This document shows positions 1-8,500 of a DNA stretch of 22,852 nucleotides, one piece after another (positions within the stretch are counted from its first letter, which is position 1; each line of letters opens with the position of its first letter). The translations under genes and the position numbers were made by a program. The notes beneath the pieces were generated by a model. It was not told the DNA's origin and did no database searches. It saw only the letters and a program-made list of their open reading frames with translations. The stretch comes from Pleurotus djamor (lineage: Eukaryota; Basidiomycota; Agaricomycetes; Agaricales; Pleurotaceae): NCBI GenBank assembly GCA_029747585.1, contig JAPEVF010000713.1:1-22852 (forward strand). Reading direction: 5' to 3'.

Positions 1-2797
1 TCACGTTCGTCGTCGGGCGAAGACGCGCCGGAGTGTGATGGTTCGCCGACAGTGCTGCGATAGGCCTTTTTGCGAGGAGCATCGGAGGCCTCTCCAGAAC
101 GCTTCAAGGGCAATGAAACCTGTTCCGAAGACGCTCGCAACGCATCTCTATCTGCAGCTCTTTCAGCGCGTGATGAAGGGGTACTGCGCGGAGATATTGG
201 CTTGAAGCGTTTGGCGAGGGACTTCTTTGTCGCCTCGTCCTTCCGACCAAAACGACCATTCGACTCCCTCGGTTGATCAAACGTTGTCTCTTTCGAGGGG
301 CTTTGAGGTTTCTTACTCACACTAGGAGACAGTCTAGGTCGTCCACGCTTGCGTTTCGGAATATCACTCAAGGACAGGTTGGGGAGGCTGAGTCTTGATC
401 GTCCGCGTCCGTAGGTCTTCATTCGAGCCGCAGCAGTACTCTTCAGAAGTTCTTTCTTCGCTTTCACCGACATCTCCACCTTGGGCTTGGGTATATCTAG
501 TTTCTCAACCTTTCGTTTCTTGCTCGGTGGTTCCTCTGCCTCTTCATCGCGCTGTCGTCGTTGGCCAGACTTAGCTGTCAGCTTAGCTGTATACTTCTTC
601 TTCGCTTCTGATAACGATGAAGTCGACGACTTTGCCTGACCACGAGATGTTGATGGCACTGGGGTGACTTCTTTGGGAGTCGGTATAGAGCTTCCACCAG
701 CCGAAGGGATGCGGTGTGGCCATAATTGACCATATATTGCGAGATGCCGCAAACAGCGAGGGCAATCCCGTTTAGCTTTCGATTTTTTTGAGCCTTCTTC
801 TAACCCCCACACGACCTTGTGATCTACAGAGATCAATGGCAAAACATTGTTACATGTTCCACACATGGGAAGCGGTTTGCCGTCTGGACCACAGATCGGT
901 TGCGGCTTTGACGAACTGCTGTCCTCAGGAAGCAAAGACGCAGCAGACGGACGAGCACGCAGAATTCTAGACTCTGGTTCTTCCTTCTTCACTTTGGTTT
1001 CTTTGCCTTTGCCCTTGTCCACAACACTTGGGGTAGAAGCCTTTTCCTTGCCTTTGGAACTTCGCAAGTTCGCTGATGGGGTGGCAGCACGTGTGGACAC
1101 AGATCGTCTCGACACGGGCGTTCTGCTTTTCCCTGGTCGTGATTCCGTATCGTCGGTCAACGGCGGAGTGGCGGACTGTGTAACGGCGGACGAGTTTTCT
1201 GCCTCTCGAGCCTTTTGCCGACGCGTGGCTATAATAGATCGAAACATGGGGGTAGAGCGCGCGGAGGACGGGGTCATATCGGCGGCGTCATGCGTAGAAG
1301 ACGGGGAAACAGGTGTGAGAGGAGATGAACGAGATGCGGGGAGGGAAGTATCGGGATCTGGCGTCATAAGGCCTGTTGAGATGGTCACAGAAGCGATCAA
1401 TCGTGGGGAGTCCATCTCAGGTGTTTCTTCTTCCAGCTTAGGAGGGGGCAATGGTGTTGATGTCTCTCCATCATCCTCGCTCTCTTCATCAGAAGAGTCT
1501 TCTTGTATGACGGTAGCGTAAACCCCCCTTCTAGTCCGCCGCTCATTGATGTTGATATTCTCGGAGGGTTTCTTATTTCCTCTGCGAAAGTCCGAGTCGC
1601 TGGAAGTGCCCGAGTCCCCCAAATCACTGTCGGAGTCCGAGTCTGAGCCCGAGCCATCGTCTGAATCCCTGTGGTCAGGATTGTATCCCCCACGACCATT
1701 TCTCTCGCATGTTTCGCACAGACAATGTCGATTCTTGCGACCAACTGATTGTCGTGGTGAGGATCAAGAATATAAGGCTTAGAAGAAGACGCACAGTAAC
1801 CATCCCCATAGTGAGCGGTAATCTCATCTCCCACAGCAATCGGCCGTATAACGCGAAATGTGATATACTTCCCTTCCCGGAAAAGCTCGCAGTTATTGTC
1901 ACAATCGTGCTGCAAAGCACACACTGTCAGTTGAGCAGAGACTAACGATTTGAGACAATCTCACGTTGACAAATCGGGCCGGCCCAAGAAAGAGATGGTT
2001 CTTCTTCATCTGTTTGGAGTGAATGACACTGAAGTCCCGACGGATATCAATATTCTTGATATCTGTGCGCTTCAACTCCTTGTCTTCCTCCTCGGTGAGA
2101 TTGGCCATAGAACCCTTCAGTTCGGTGATGACTTGCCCAGGGGTGAGGGGTCGCGTAGCCAGGATGCAAAGCTCGGATTTCCCGGTGCGATGCGAGTAAC
2201 GCGAGGTGTGGGCAATTTCAATACAGCCCGAGGGGTGATAAAGCTCGAAATATCGAGAGGCATGTCTAAGTGTAAAGCCTCAGCGTCAACGGTGCAGGTG
2301 ATGGAAAGCACGAAACGCACGTGGCGAACGCGTTGATCTGCTTTTGATTGTAGCCTTGAAGGTAGTAACGAATTGGGGGAAGTCTTGTTATACCCGCGTA
2401 AAAATTAGCGACCTGGGTGAGACAGGGAGATAGTATGGAGGTGGGAACGCACTGAAGAAGGTCGTCGACGGCATTCCTGGTCGCATGGTGCACTGGGAGT
2501 TTTGTGCAGACACGCTGGGAAGTTGATAGCATGAGAAGGCGCGCCTATAGCACGAAGTGATAGACTCACGCGTCGCACGATTTGCAGGAGTTGCTGGGTA
2601 TCGGTCTTGGGCAATTTTCTCGATGGGTCCATTTTGTGTACCAAGAGGGGCACCTCACCTGTCCCAAGCTTCTCGACGAGGAGATGAGATAGGAAATCAT
2701 CGTCCTTGGACAAGTCGCGCATGTTCATGATTTTTGTTGGCCTCCATGTAATAACCCCTTTAGCAGACTTTGACGAGTCATGTTTTGCAGGAGGCAT
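1..2797 (-). CDS. set9: Histone H4-K20 methyltransferase Set9 (Suv4-20 family), C-terminus cut by the left edge
   Basis: Nuclear SET-domain enzyme that methylates lysine 20 of histone H4 (family knowledge). Six exons on the minus strand: 2797-2570, 2514-2453, 2383-2321, 2265-1965, 1909-1795 and 1744-1. All introns are GT-AG, 50-69 bp, and the phases close. The 837 codons present show ARFVNHDCDNN (NHDC at residues 218-221), GDEITAHYGDGYF (to 257) and a post-SET CxCxxC at 264, 266 and 269, just as in fungal Set9. The SET motif pairs NH/DC and HYGDGY are split by introns. After the SET domain comes a long acidic, Ser-rich and then basic tail, with a cysteine cluster (MCGTC about 550, CPRC about 584) and an AT-hook-like KRKRGRPR (about 720). 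The ATG at 2797 is chosen because it opens the N-helical part directly upstream of the first intron. No stop occurs before base 1, so the C-terminus lies outside. Confidence 0.94.
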
Positions 2798-2976
2798 CAA
2801 GGAAGCCCAAGCGCAGCGCCTGGAGGACGAGGAGGTGGTGGTACGAGTGAAGGAGGCGAAGGCCAAGAAGGGACGGGGGAGAAGAGTGAAAGGGGGGAAG
2901 AGGAGGAACCAAAGAATGTGGCGGAGGAAGTCTCTCAACTCTTGCACCGGTGACGACCCGCTGACATAATCCCCAC
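2798..2976. promoter_or_regulatory. Short intergenic region upstream of set9, possibly a divergent promoter
   Basis: 179 bp separate the set9 start codon (minus strand) from an ATG of a plus-strand model. The set9-proximal half is purine-rich on the plus strand (GGAGG/AAGG runs, 2820-2930), so the set9 leader would be pyrimidine-rich, which is common at fungal promoters. No TATA element is obvious. The bidirectional role is inference and depends on the plus-strand gene being real. Confidence 0.35.
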
Positions 2977-3575
2977 ATGGCAACTCTCACGCACACGGCT
3001 TCGCACTCGCTCAACCTTCTCCTCGACAAGCATACTACTCACACTAACCGTCTACAGGCCCTTGATACATACATCGTGCTCGTAAAAACCGACCAAGGAT
3101 GGTCATTTAGTGTGCTTGCCAGTGGTCCCTGCCCTTGCTTTTGGGCTAATTGCGCTGGCAATAAACCCAAGATCAGGTCCAGCCATGTGTCAGCTTTCGA
3201 GATGGACGGGTATACAACGGAGCGAGGATGCTACTTATAACACAAAGGCCACAGCCAAAGCCTACCGGATTAACAAAATTTGTCTCCTTCAAACAACGCC
3301 GGGTCACGCAAAGGTCCGAGCCACTGCCTTCTCATCAGTGCACCCGGCAATGGTCACAATTGGGACCGTCAGAGGGAGAGAGACCTTCAAATTCGAGCTG
3401 CGAGCAGCCAAAGACCTATGACGCCAGATCAAATGGGATGGCTATCAGTGCTCGAACGCACCTAGTTCCCCGACTCCCGAGGTATCGGATCAACGATGGC
3501 TCCAATCCAAGTATTTTCCGCGTAAATGGGGAACACAACCACCGGATAATTCGGACTGCTTTGCTGAGAGGATGA
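2977..3575 (+). CDS. Hypothetical protein, tentative two-exon model
   Basis: Not recognised. Exon 1 (2977-3081) starts at an ATG and encodes 35 residues, MATLTHTASHSLNLLLDK onward, that look helical. A possible intron (3082-3176, donor GTAAAA, branch-like GGGCTAAT, acceptor ATCAG) joins it in phase to a 133-codon open frame ending at 3575, giving about 167 residues. Without splicing the first frame stops at 3240. The second half is rich in Arg, Ser and Pro and shows no motif. It lies between two genes on the other strand: head-to-head with set9 and tail-to-tail with bos1. The donor is weak, so exon 1 could instead belong to a shorter or differently spliced gene. Confidence 0.3.
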
Positions 3576-3629
3576 TGGGATCACCAGAAAAAAAGATGGC
3601 ATAACTCGAGAAGTGGACATGCCCGGAGG

Positions 3630-4755
3630 CTATCCCAGATACTTCCAGATCAAATAAAAACAGACGAAGGTAAATATGGCCCCTGCGAAGAAGATGTACA
3701 TATCTTGCGTACTAAAAGGTCGAATCAGCATTAGAAGGTCCAAAAGGTGCGAGAATGGTCAGAACTCACCTTCGCCTCTCGATCCATCCAATAACATCAC
3801 GACTGAGTCCCAAAGTATTCGCGGCATCCAGCAACCGACGTTGCGTCCCCTTCAACATATTCCTTTGGTCCACCAAATTATCCAATACCTCCCTTCCTTG
3901 AGCCAGGAAATCGTCCAGTCTCGCCTCCGTATTCTGGATGAAGGTATGCTCGTTCAAGGCATGGTGCTCCCGCGAACTTATGCCAGGCGTGGGCGTGTTA
4001 CCACGGAAGGGGGATTCGGCAATTGTTTCAGAGGCATTATTCGGTCGAAGGCCGGGATGAAGAGTGGACGACGANGGGGGGATATGTCGTCTGGAAACGT
4101 CTTCGTGCATCTGAGGGCGACGGAAGACCAGCTTGGCTGCTACTACTGCTCGATGCAGGTAAAAGTTCCGCACGCTGCGCTGCAGCTTGCTTCAAAAGGC
4201 GAAAGTAACAACCCGTGAACTCGTGGCAGAGCAAGCAGAACGAAGAACACATACCTCCGCGGTGGCTTTCTCCCTCAATATCTCGAACTGCGCACGCAAT
4301 TCCGCGTAGTCCGACCTGAACTTCTGCACGCGCCTACACCCCGCAACGAGGTCGTCGTTCAGTCACACTGTAACTCGGGGAGACCGGATGATATAGAACG
4401 AACATTTGAGCTTTCTCCTGCTTTGCTTTTATTATCTCCCTCTTTGCCATGGAATCATAGTCGTCAATGGTTCTGTTCATAGCGGCAAAGGAGGCTGAGA
4501 CCTGCCCTAGCAAGAAACGAGATAGTTGCAACGACAGTCAGAGCCTGCGAACGACGACGGTGTGAACCAGAACAACCATGCGACACGGTCGATACGATAC
4601 GCCAAAATAGCGTAGAAACGGTGCGAGTACTTCATTCAACTCATTGCGAACGACGTACCTATGAGAGACGCAGAATTCTCCCCAGTCCGTAGTCGCTCCA
4701 AGTCTGCATGTAACGAGCTTGTCTGGCGAACACCAAGGGTATATAGAGAATTCAT
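3630..4755 (-). CDS. bos1: Bos1/membrin-type Qb-SNARE of ER-Golgi transport
   Basis: Membrane-anchored SNARE for fusion of ER-derived vesicles at the Golgi, partner of Sec22, Bet1 and Sed5 (family knowledge). Five exons: 4755-4659, 4506-4404, 4333-4255, 4189-3770 and 3711-3630. Introns are 152, 70, 65 and 58 bp, GT-AG. The N-terminus reads MNSLYTLGVRQTSSL, and MNRTIDDYDSMAKREIIKAK follows in exon 2. The SNARE motif runs from FIQNTEARLDDFLAQGREV through LVDQRNMLKGTQRRLLDAAN and GLSRDVIGWIERR. The last exon supplies a C-terminal membrane anchor starting MYIFFAGAIF and ending KYLG. Length is 259 residues; yeast Bos1 is about 244. Oddity: N at 4075 in a G run breaks the frame. Dropping that one position makes all exon phases close exactly, so the break is an assembly artefact rather than a pseudogene signal. 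Confidence 0.95.
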
Positions 4756-5414
4756 GGTGCAATTTAGGAGGAGGCACAAGCAGCTCCTTGAGTATACGCT
4801 TCCGCTTTGTAGTCGGAAGGAGGTCGGGAATGCGTGTCGTTGAAGTGGTTGGGCGACGATGACGACGTGTTGAGTGACCAGAAGTTCACCGGCGCTTACT
4901 TGCTTGTTTATCAAGCGTTTGCCAAATACCTTGTCTATCTTATCTTATCTCTGGAAGTTGCTTCAACTCGTGTTCCCCCTTNCCCCCCTCGCCGACACGA
5001 ACTACCAACCGTATTAGTTTTACACAAAAAGAAAACCTCTCAGACTTGGTGTCACTGACAGATGTCGACTTGTTTTCACCGAATTCTTCAAGGCCTGAAG
5101 GCCTCACCAGCGACCCAACCCGAACTTTCACTTGACCACCACACCAGCTAATTCTTTGCCGCCGTCCCATCGGGTCAATCCTGGTCATCTCATAGGATGC
5201 GAGGAACCGACCGTCTGTTTCGTCTCTTTGTACAGTTGTACTCGAGAAGCTTTACTGGACTCGTTGCTTATTCTCGAATATCTCATCAATTACTGGCTCC
5301 CATCGTTCCGCGATAATATACGGCCGACAGACAACTCGCCATCTAATGAAAAGCATACCTAATGTCTTCATCGGCTCGACAAGCTTCTATCATAGCAGTT
5401 TACCCATTGTCTCT
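4756..5414. other. Intergenic region, no gene supported
   Basis: Region upstream of bos1. Only short overlapping frames on both strands, without splice-site support or known motifs. It contains an N at 4982 next to a C run (CCCCCTTNCCCCCC). I see no tRNA, terminator or repeat here. Confidence 0.5.
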
Positions 5415-5886
5415 TCAACTACACGCCAACACAGTGGCTCCAGATGGAAGCCTTGCTTCCTTATACGATCCTTCGAGGACAAATGGTTGCTTGCATACCC
5501 TGCTTGAACACGGGAATTGAGTATGTACATTTTTAGAACCGTGGTCTTCATCCTGACCTCGTCTTCTAAGGATGCCACGTACTATGATGTGATACAGTCG
5601 TAGCTTCAGCCACTGCTTCCCAAACCAACTCCACTCCATGATTCTCCATCTCCTCTGCTCGGGGTATGAGGGAAAGTGATTACCGCTTCGCCTGGGACCA
5701 ACGGAAAACGTATACATTTCACTACCCGGGGCTTCCGTTGACACTTGAATACTGAAACAGCAGATATCTCGTTAGGCCGGGCTGAAATTGCGATAAAGGT
5801 GTGTTGACCTCCAAGAATTGTCGACGCAGGCCGCCCTTCCGAATAAGTCTAAGAGGCGCTATTGAGGTCATATCGCGAATGGCCAT
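5415..5886 (-). CDS. Unrecognised minus-strand open frames, doubtful gene
   Basis: A minus-strand ATG at 5886 lies just downstream of a TATA-like GTATATAAGG and opens MAIRDMTSIAPLRLIRKGG. A second frame, 5744-5415, is open for about 110 codons but has no ATG at its left end. A splice could connect them: a good branch CCTAAC and acceptor TTTCAG end at about 5757, but the only matching donor is the poor GTCAAC, and the phase then leads to a stop. The peptide has no family resemblance I recognise. Most likely chance frames or a decayed gene. Confidence 0.15.
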
Positions 5887-5889
5887 CAA

Positions 5890-7060
5890 ATATACCCTTA
5901 TATACGATATCCCAAAACGCGACCTGAGCACACTTTACACATAATACACACCAAGTGACCCTAAGTGACCCCGCACCGAATAGCCTGTTCCCCCTTGTGC
6001 CCCTGGGGAGATCCCCGTAAGTCGCCTTCTCCCTTTTCCATCGGAAGAGTTGGGAGTAAGTGCTGCTGAGACGCCGCTCGGGCTGAGGCTGAACCTGGGG
6101 ATGAACCTGACCGGACGGTGAGTCTCATGAGCGTCTTCTAATTGCATTTACTGGAGCTGATTAACGTTGAACCCCAGAAAGTATTCAAAGAAGCCTAACT
6201 TGGGCCCGAGGCCGTATCACCAAGTATGGATACTCGGGGAGTAGAGCCGGGGAGTACAACCCAGCAGAGAGATCAACTGCGCTCTCTGTGAGCCTCGTGT
6301 ATCACGCCATCCAATTGTGCAAACAGAACGTCCAAGATCCAGCATCGGACGTCCTAATCTATCGCGAAGAAAGTTCACAGCGTTCGCATCTCAAGCACCG
6401 ACAGACTTTTTTCCCATCCCATCACGCATCACGCTTCTCGGCGGAAATCCATTACGACTCTACAAGGTGTGAACCGCGTTGTTGAGCCACAATACGATTA
6501 CCAGCCCTGGATGGCATTTTCGTTGGGTGTAATACGAACGGCGGTCCACAGATATCATCTCCACTTACGGCTACCTATCCAACACAACGCGCCCAAAATC
6601 CTAAATCGAGTTAGATGCGAGGTCAGCCTCAACTCTAATGATACCGCGGCCCGTGGGACACCACATAAACGTATACCAGGGAAGGAATAAGGCCGGGGAG
6701 CTGTCATGACCGAGTTTCGAGAAACCATATCTTCGTTCTATGACCCCCACGCTCTGTCGGTTGACGCGTTGACGCCGTTGGGTTGACTCAGGCATGAGAT
6801 GACGACATCTGACCGTTCGTTTGAATTCAACTGAGTGAGGGAGTCAGTCAAACGGTGCGGTGAGAAGACAGTCAACGGCGGAGAGTGGTTGGAATGACGC
6901 GTCTGCAGATCAGGGAAGACACAAGCCGATGAAAAATGAATCATTGCCCTATCTTTCGAACGAAAGAAACTTCTATGATTTGTTGCCCAGAGGAGGGGAG
7001 GCCAACCAGAATGCAGAACACTGACACTGACCGGGTAGCTGACAGGGTAGTCACTCATAG
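5890..7060 (-). repeat. Dispersed repeat A, copy 1 (inverted relative to copy 2)
   Basis: The reverse complement of this stretch aligns over nearly its whole length with 18575-19700, at roughly three quarters identity by eye with small indels. Landmarks shared in order include the CCCCTGGGGAGATCCCC block (6000-6020 versus 19617-19632), the GAGACGCCGCTC block (6069 versus about 19555), the cores near 6600-6730 and 18850-18990, and the CTTTCGAACGAAAG palindrome near 6955 and 18630. No transposase or long reading frame is present. It lies immediately downstream of the RRP17 stop in B1. I infer an old non-autonomous element or a decayed piece of one. Confidence 0.8.
6598..6730 (-). other. Highly conserved core of repeat A (copy 1)
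   Basis: About 130 bp nearly identical to 18852-18990 (a few mismatches by eye), whereas flanking parts of A have diverged far more. On the minus strand one frame encodes GFSKLGHDSSPAL and WYTFMWCPTGRGIIRV in both copies. The block also contains the small inverted repeat GTTTC-TC-GAAAC and a CCGCGG palindrome. Either a fragment of a coding sequence or a structured or regulatory element. The two copies differ at too few places to decide. Confidence 0.55.
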
Positions 7061-7283
7061 TCAGTCTCAAATACACCAAGAGTGACCGTCGACGTAAGAG
7101 ATCAGGGCAAGATCGGTACCGTTTAGAGTACTGATTTGGGGGAGGTGATGCGTGAAAGATAATGCACTATGATATGTATTCAAGGGTTTTCCGAGGACCT
7201 CCGCCGTGAGTAACGCTGTCCACGAATGGGCGACTTCTTGAGAGGGCATGTGGCCGATAAAAGATAAAGGATATCCTAGTAGT

Positions 7284-8263
7284 TTATCTTCGTTTCTTGC
7301 CCCTAGTATTATTGGTGGCCCGTTTCCTAGAGGCCTTCCCGCCTGCCCGTTCAGCTTTTTCGGTCCTGCGCGCGCGCTGTTTCATCCTTTGGGATTTGCG
7401 GGCTGCGTTGGTCTCGTATTTGATTTTCTTGGGGTTGGAGGGTGATGTCGCGGTTTGTGCGGTGTGCTTGGAGCGATCTGTGGGCGTAGACTGCGGCTGA
7501 CGCTTTCCCGACCGAGAAGACCGTGTAGCGGCGGAGGACGAAGCAGCTCCATGAGACGGGTCGCCCAAAGTCTGGGACTTGGAAGTTGATGGAGATGGGC
7601 CGTGGGTGAGCTCAGTCGGGTCAAAGTCATCAACTACGGTGACAGTCGCGACCACAGCTTCTCCCTCGTACTCTGCATCTTGGTTTCCATGAGAGATGCC
7701 GTTCCAGTGGTTGTGTTGTTCATCTGAAGAATCGTCTATTAGGGTGATTGTTGGGATCAGTCAGGTGGATGGGGGTATGGGTATGGGCATGGACATGAGA
7801 AGATGAAGCCAAGGCGATACGCATGGCGTAAAGAGGATTTAAATCACCTTGCAGGCCTCCATATGCGTGTTCCACCTGTGCTGCGTTTGCTGCAGCCTGT
7901 TCGCGCAAGGCTCGCCGTTGCTTAGAGGGGATAGTAAATATGTGTGGCGGCGAATGAAAAAAAAAAACATGATGGGTACCTCTCTTCTTGCCTCGAGATG
8001 GGCCTGCTTGTCTCTTTCCTGAGCCCTCTGGCGCGCTGCGGTCTGCTTTGCAAGTTTTCGTTTGTGAAAGCCAGTGAGAAAGTCTCTTGAAAGGCAAAGA
8101 TGAGATGGCGAGCACTTGGAAGCGACACGAACTGAGTTCACCTGCGAGCGTCGTCGTCAAAGACAACCTGATCAATCTGGCGTGAGCGCGTTCTCTTCTT
8201 TGCGGCTATGGCATGATGTGATTTCGTGAGGGATGCGAGGTTGGAGGAGGAGGAGGAAGACAT
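7284..8263 (-). CDS. rrp17: Rrp17/NOL12 (Nop25-family) ribosomal RNA processing protein, intact copy
   Basis: Nucleolar protein needed for pre-60S rRNA 5'-end processing; yeast Rrp17 is a 5'-3' exonuclease (family knowledge). Four exons: 8263-8142, 8085-7980, 7920-7848 and 7735-7284. Introns are 56, 59 and 112 bp, all GT-AG, with phases closing to 250 residues. Family signature in order: QVVFDDDARRDFLTGFHKRK (residues about 33-52), a charged helix AKQTAARQRAQERDKQA, then QRRALREQAAANAAQVEHAYG. It ends in an acidic or Ser-rich linker and a basic tail (RMKQRARRTEKAERAGGK ... KKRR), typical of nucleolar proteins. The start ATG at 8263 precedes MSSSSSSNLASL, with no upstream in-frame alternative seen. 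The second copy at 19853-20768 is broken, so this is probably the functional gene. Confidence 0.94.
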
Positions 8264-8500
8264 TGCCGGTGATTAAAATTAGCCAGCGATCGCATCTTGG
8301 CGAGTCGTATTTGCGTGTTGGGTTGGTTCTTGGTTGTACGTTGCAAGCGTGGTAAAGCCCCTGCAAACTCTAAAAGGTTAAAAAGAGGTCCAAGTCCATG
8401 CACGCCAACACCTCCGACTGACAGGGTTTCCCCTCCCGAGGGCAAGTTGTAGCCAGGGAACAAAAGGGTCTCCCCCTTCGTTTCCGCTGGTGTCGATTCC
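8264..8500. promoter_or_regulatory. Region upstream of rrp17
   Basis: No gene visible. It should hold the RRP17 promoter on the minus strand. The same sequence is kept nearly base for base at 20769-21005 upstream of the broken copy, so both copies share the same candidate promoter. No clear TATA element. Confidence 0.4.

Noticed and set aside
847..1521. 224-codon plus-strand frame antisense to set9
   Set aside because: Shadow of the long open set9 tail; composition reflects the Ser/acid-rich coding strand, and set9 is supported by motifs and introns.
5935..7060. Repeat A as an autonomous transposon
   Set aside because: No transposase, reverse transcriptase, LTR or clear target-site duplication could be seen; only a non-autonomous or decayed element is supported.
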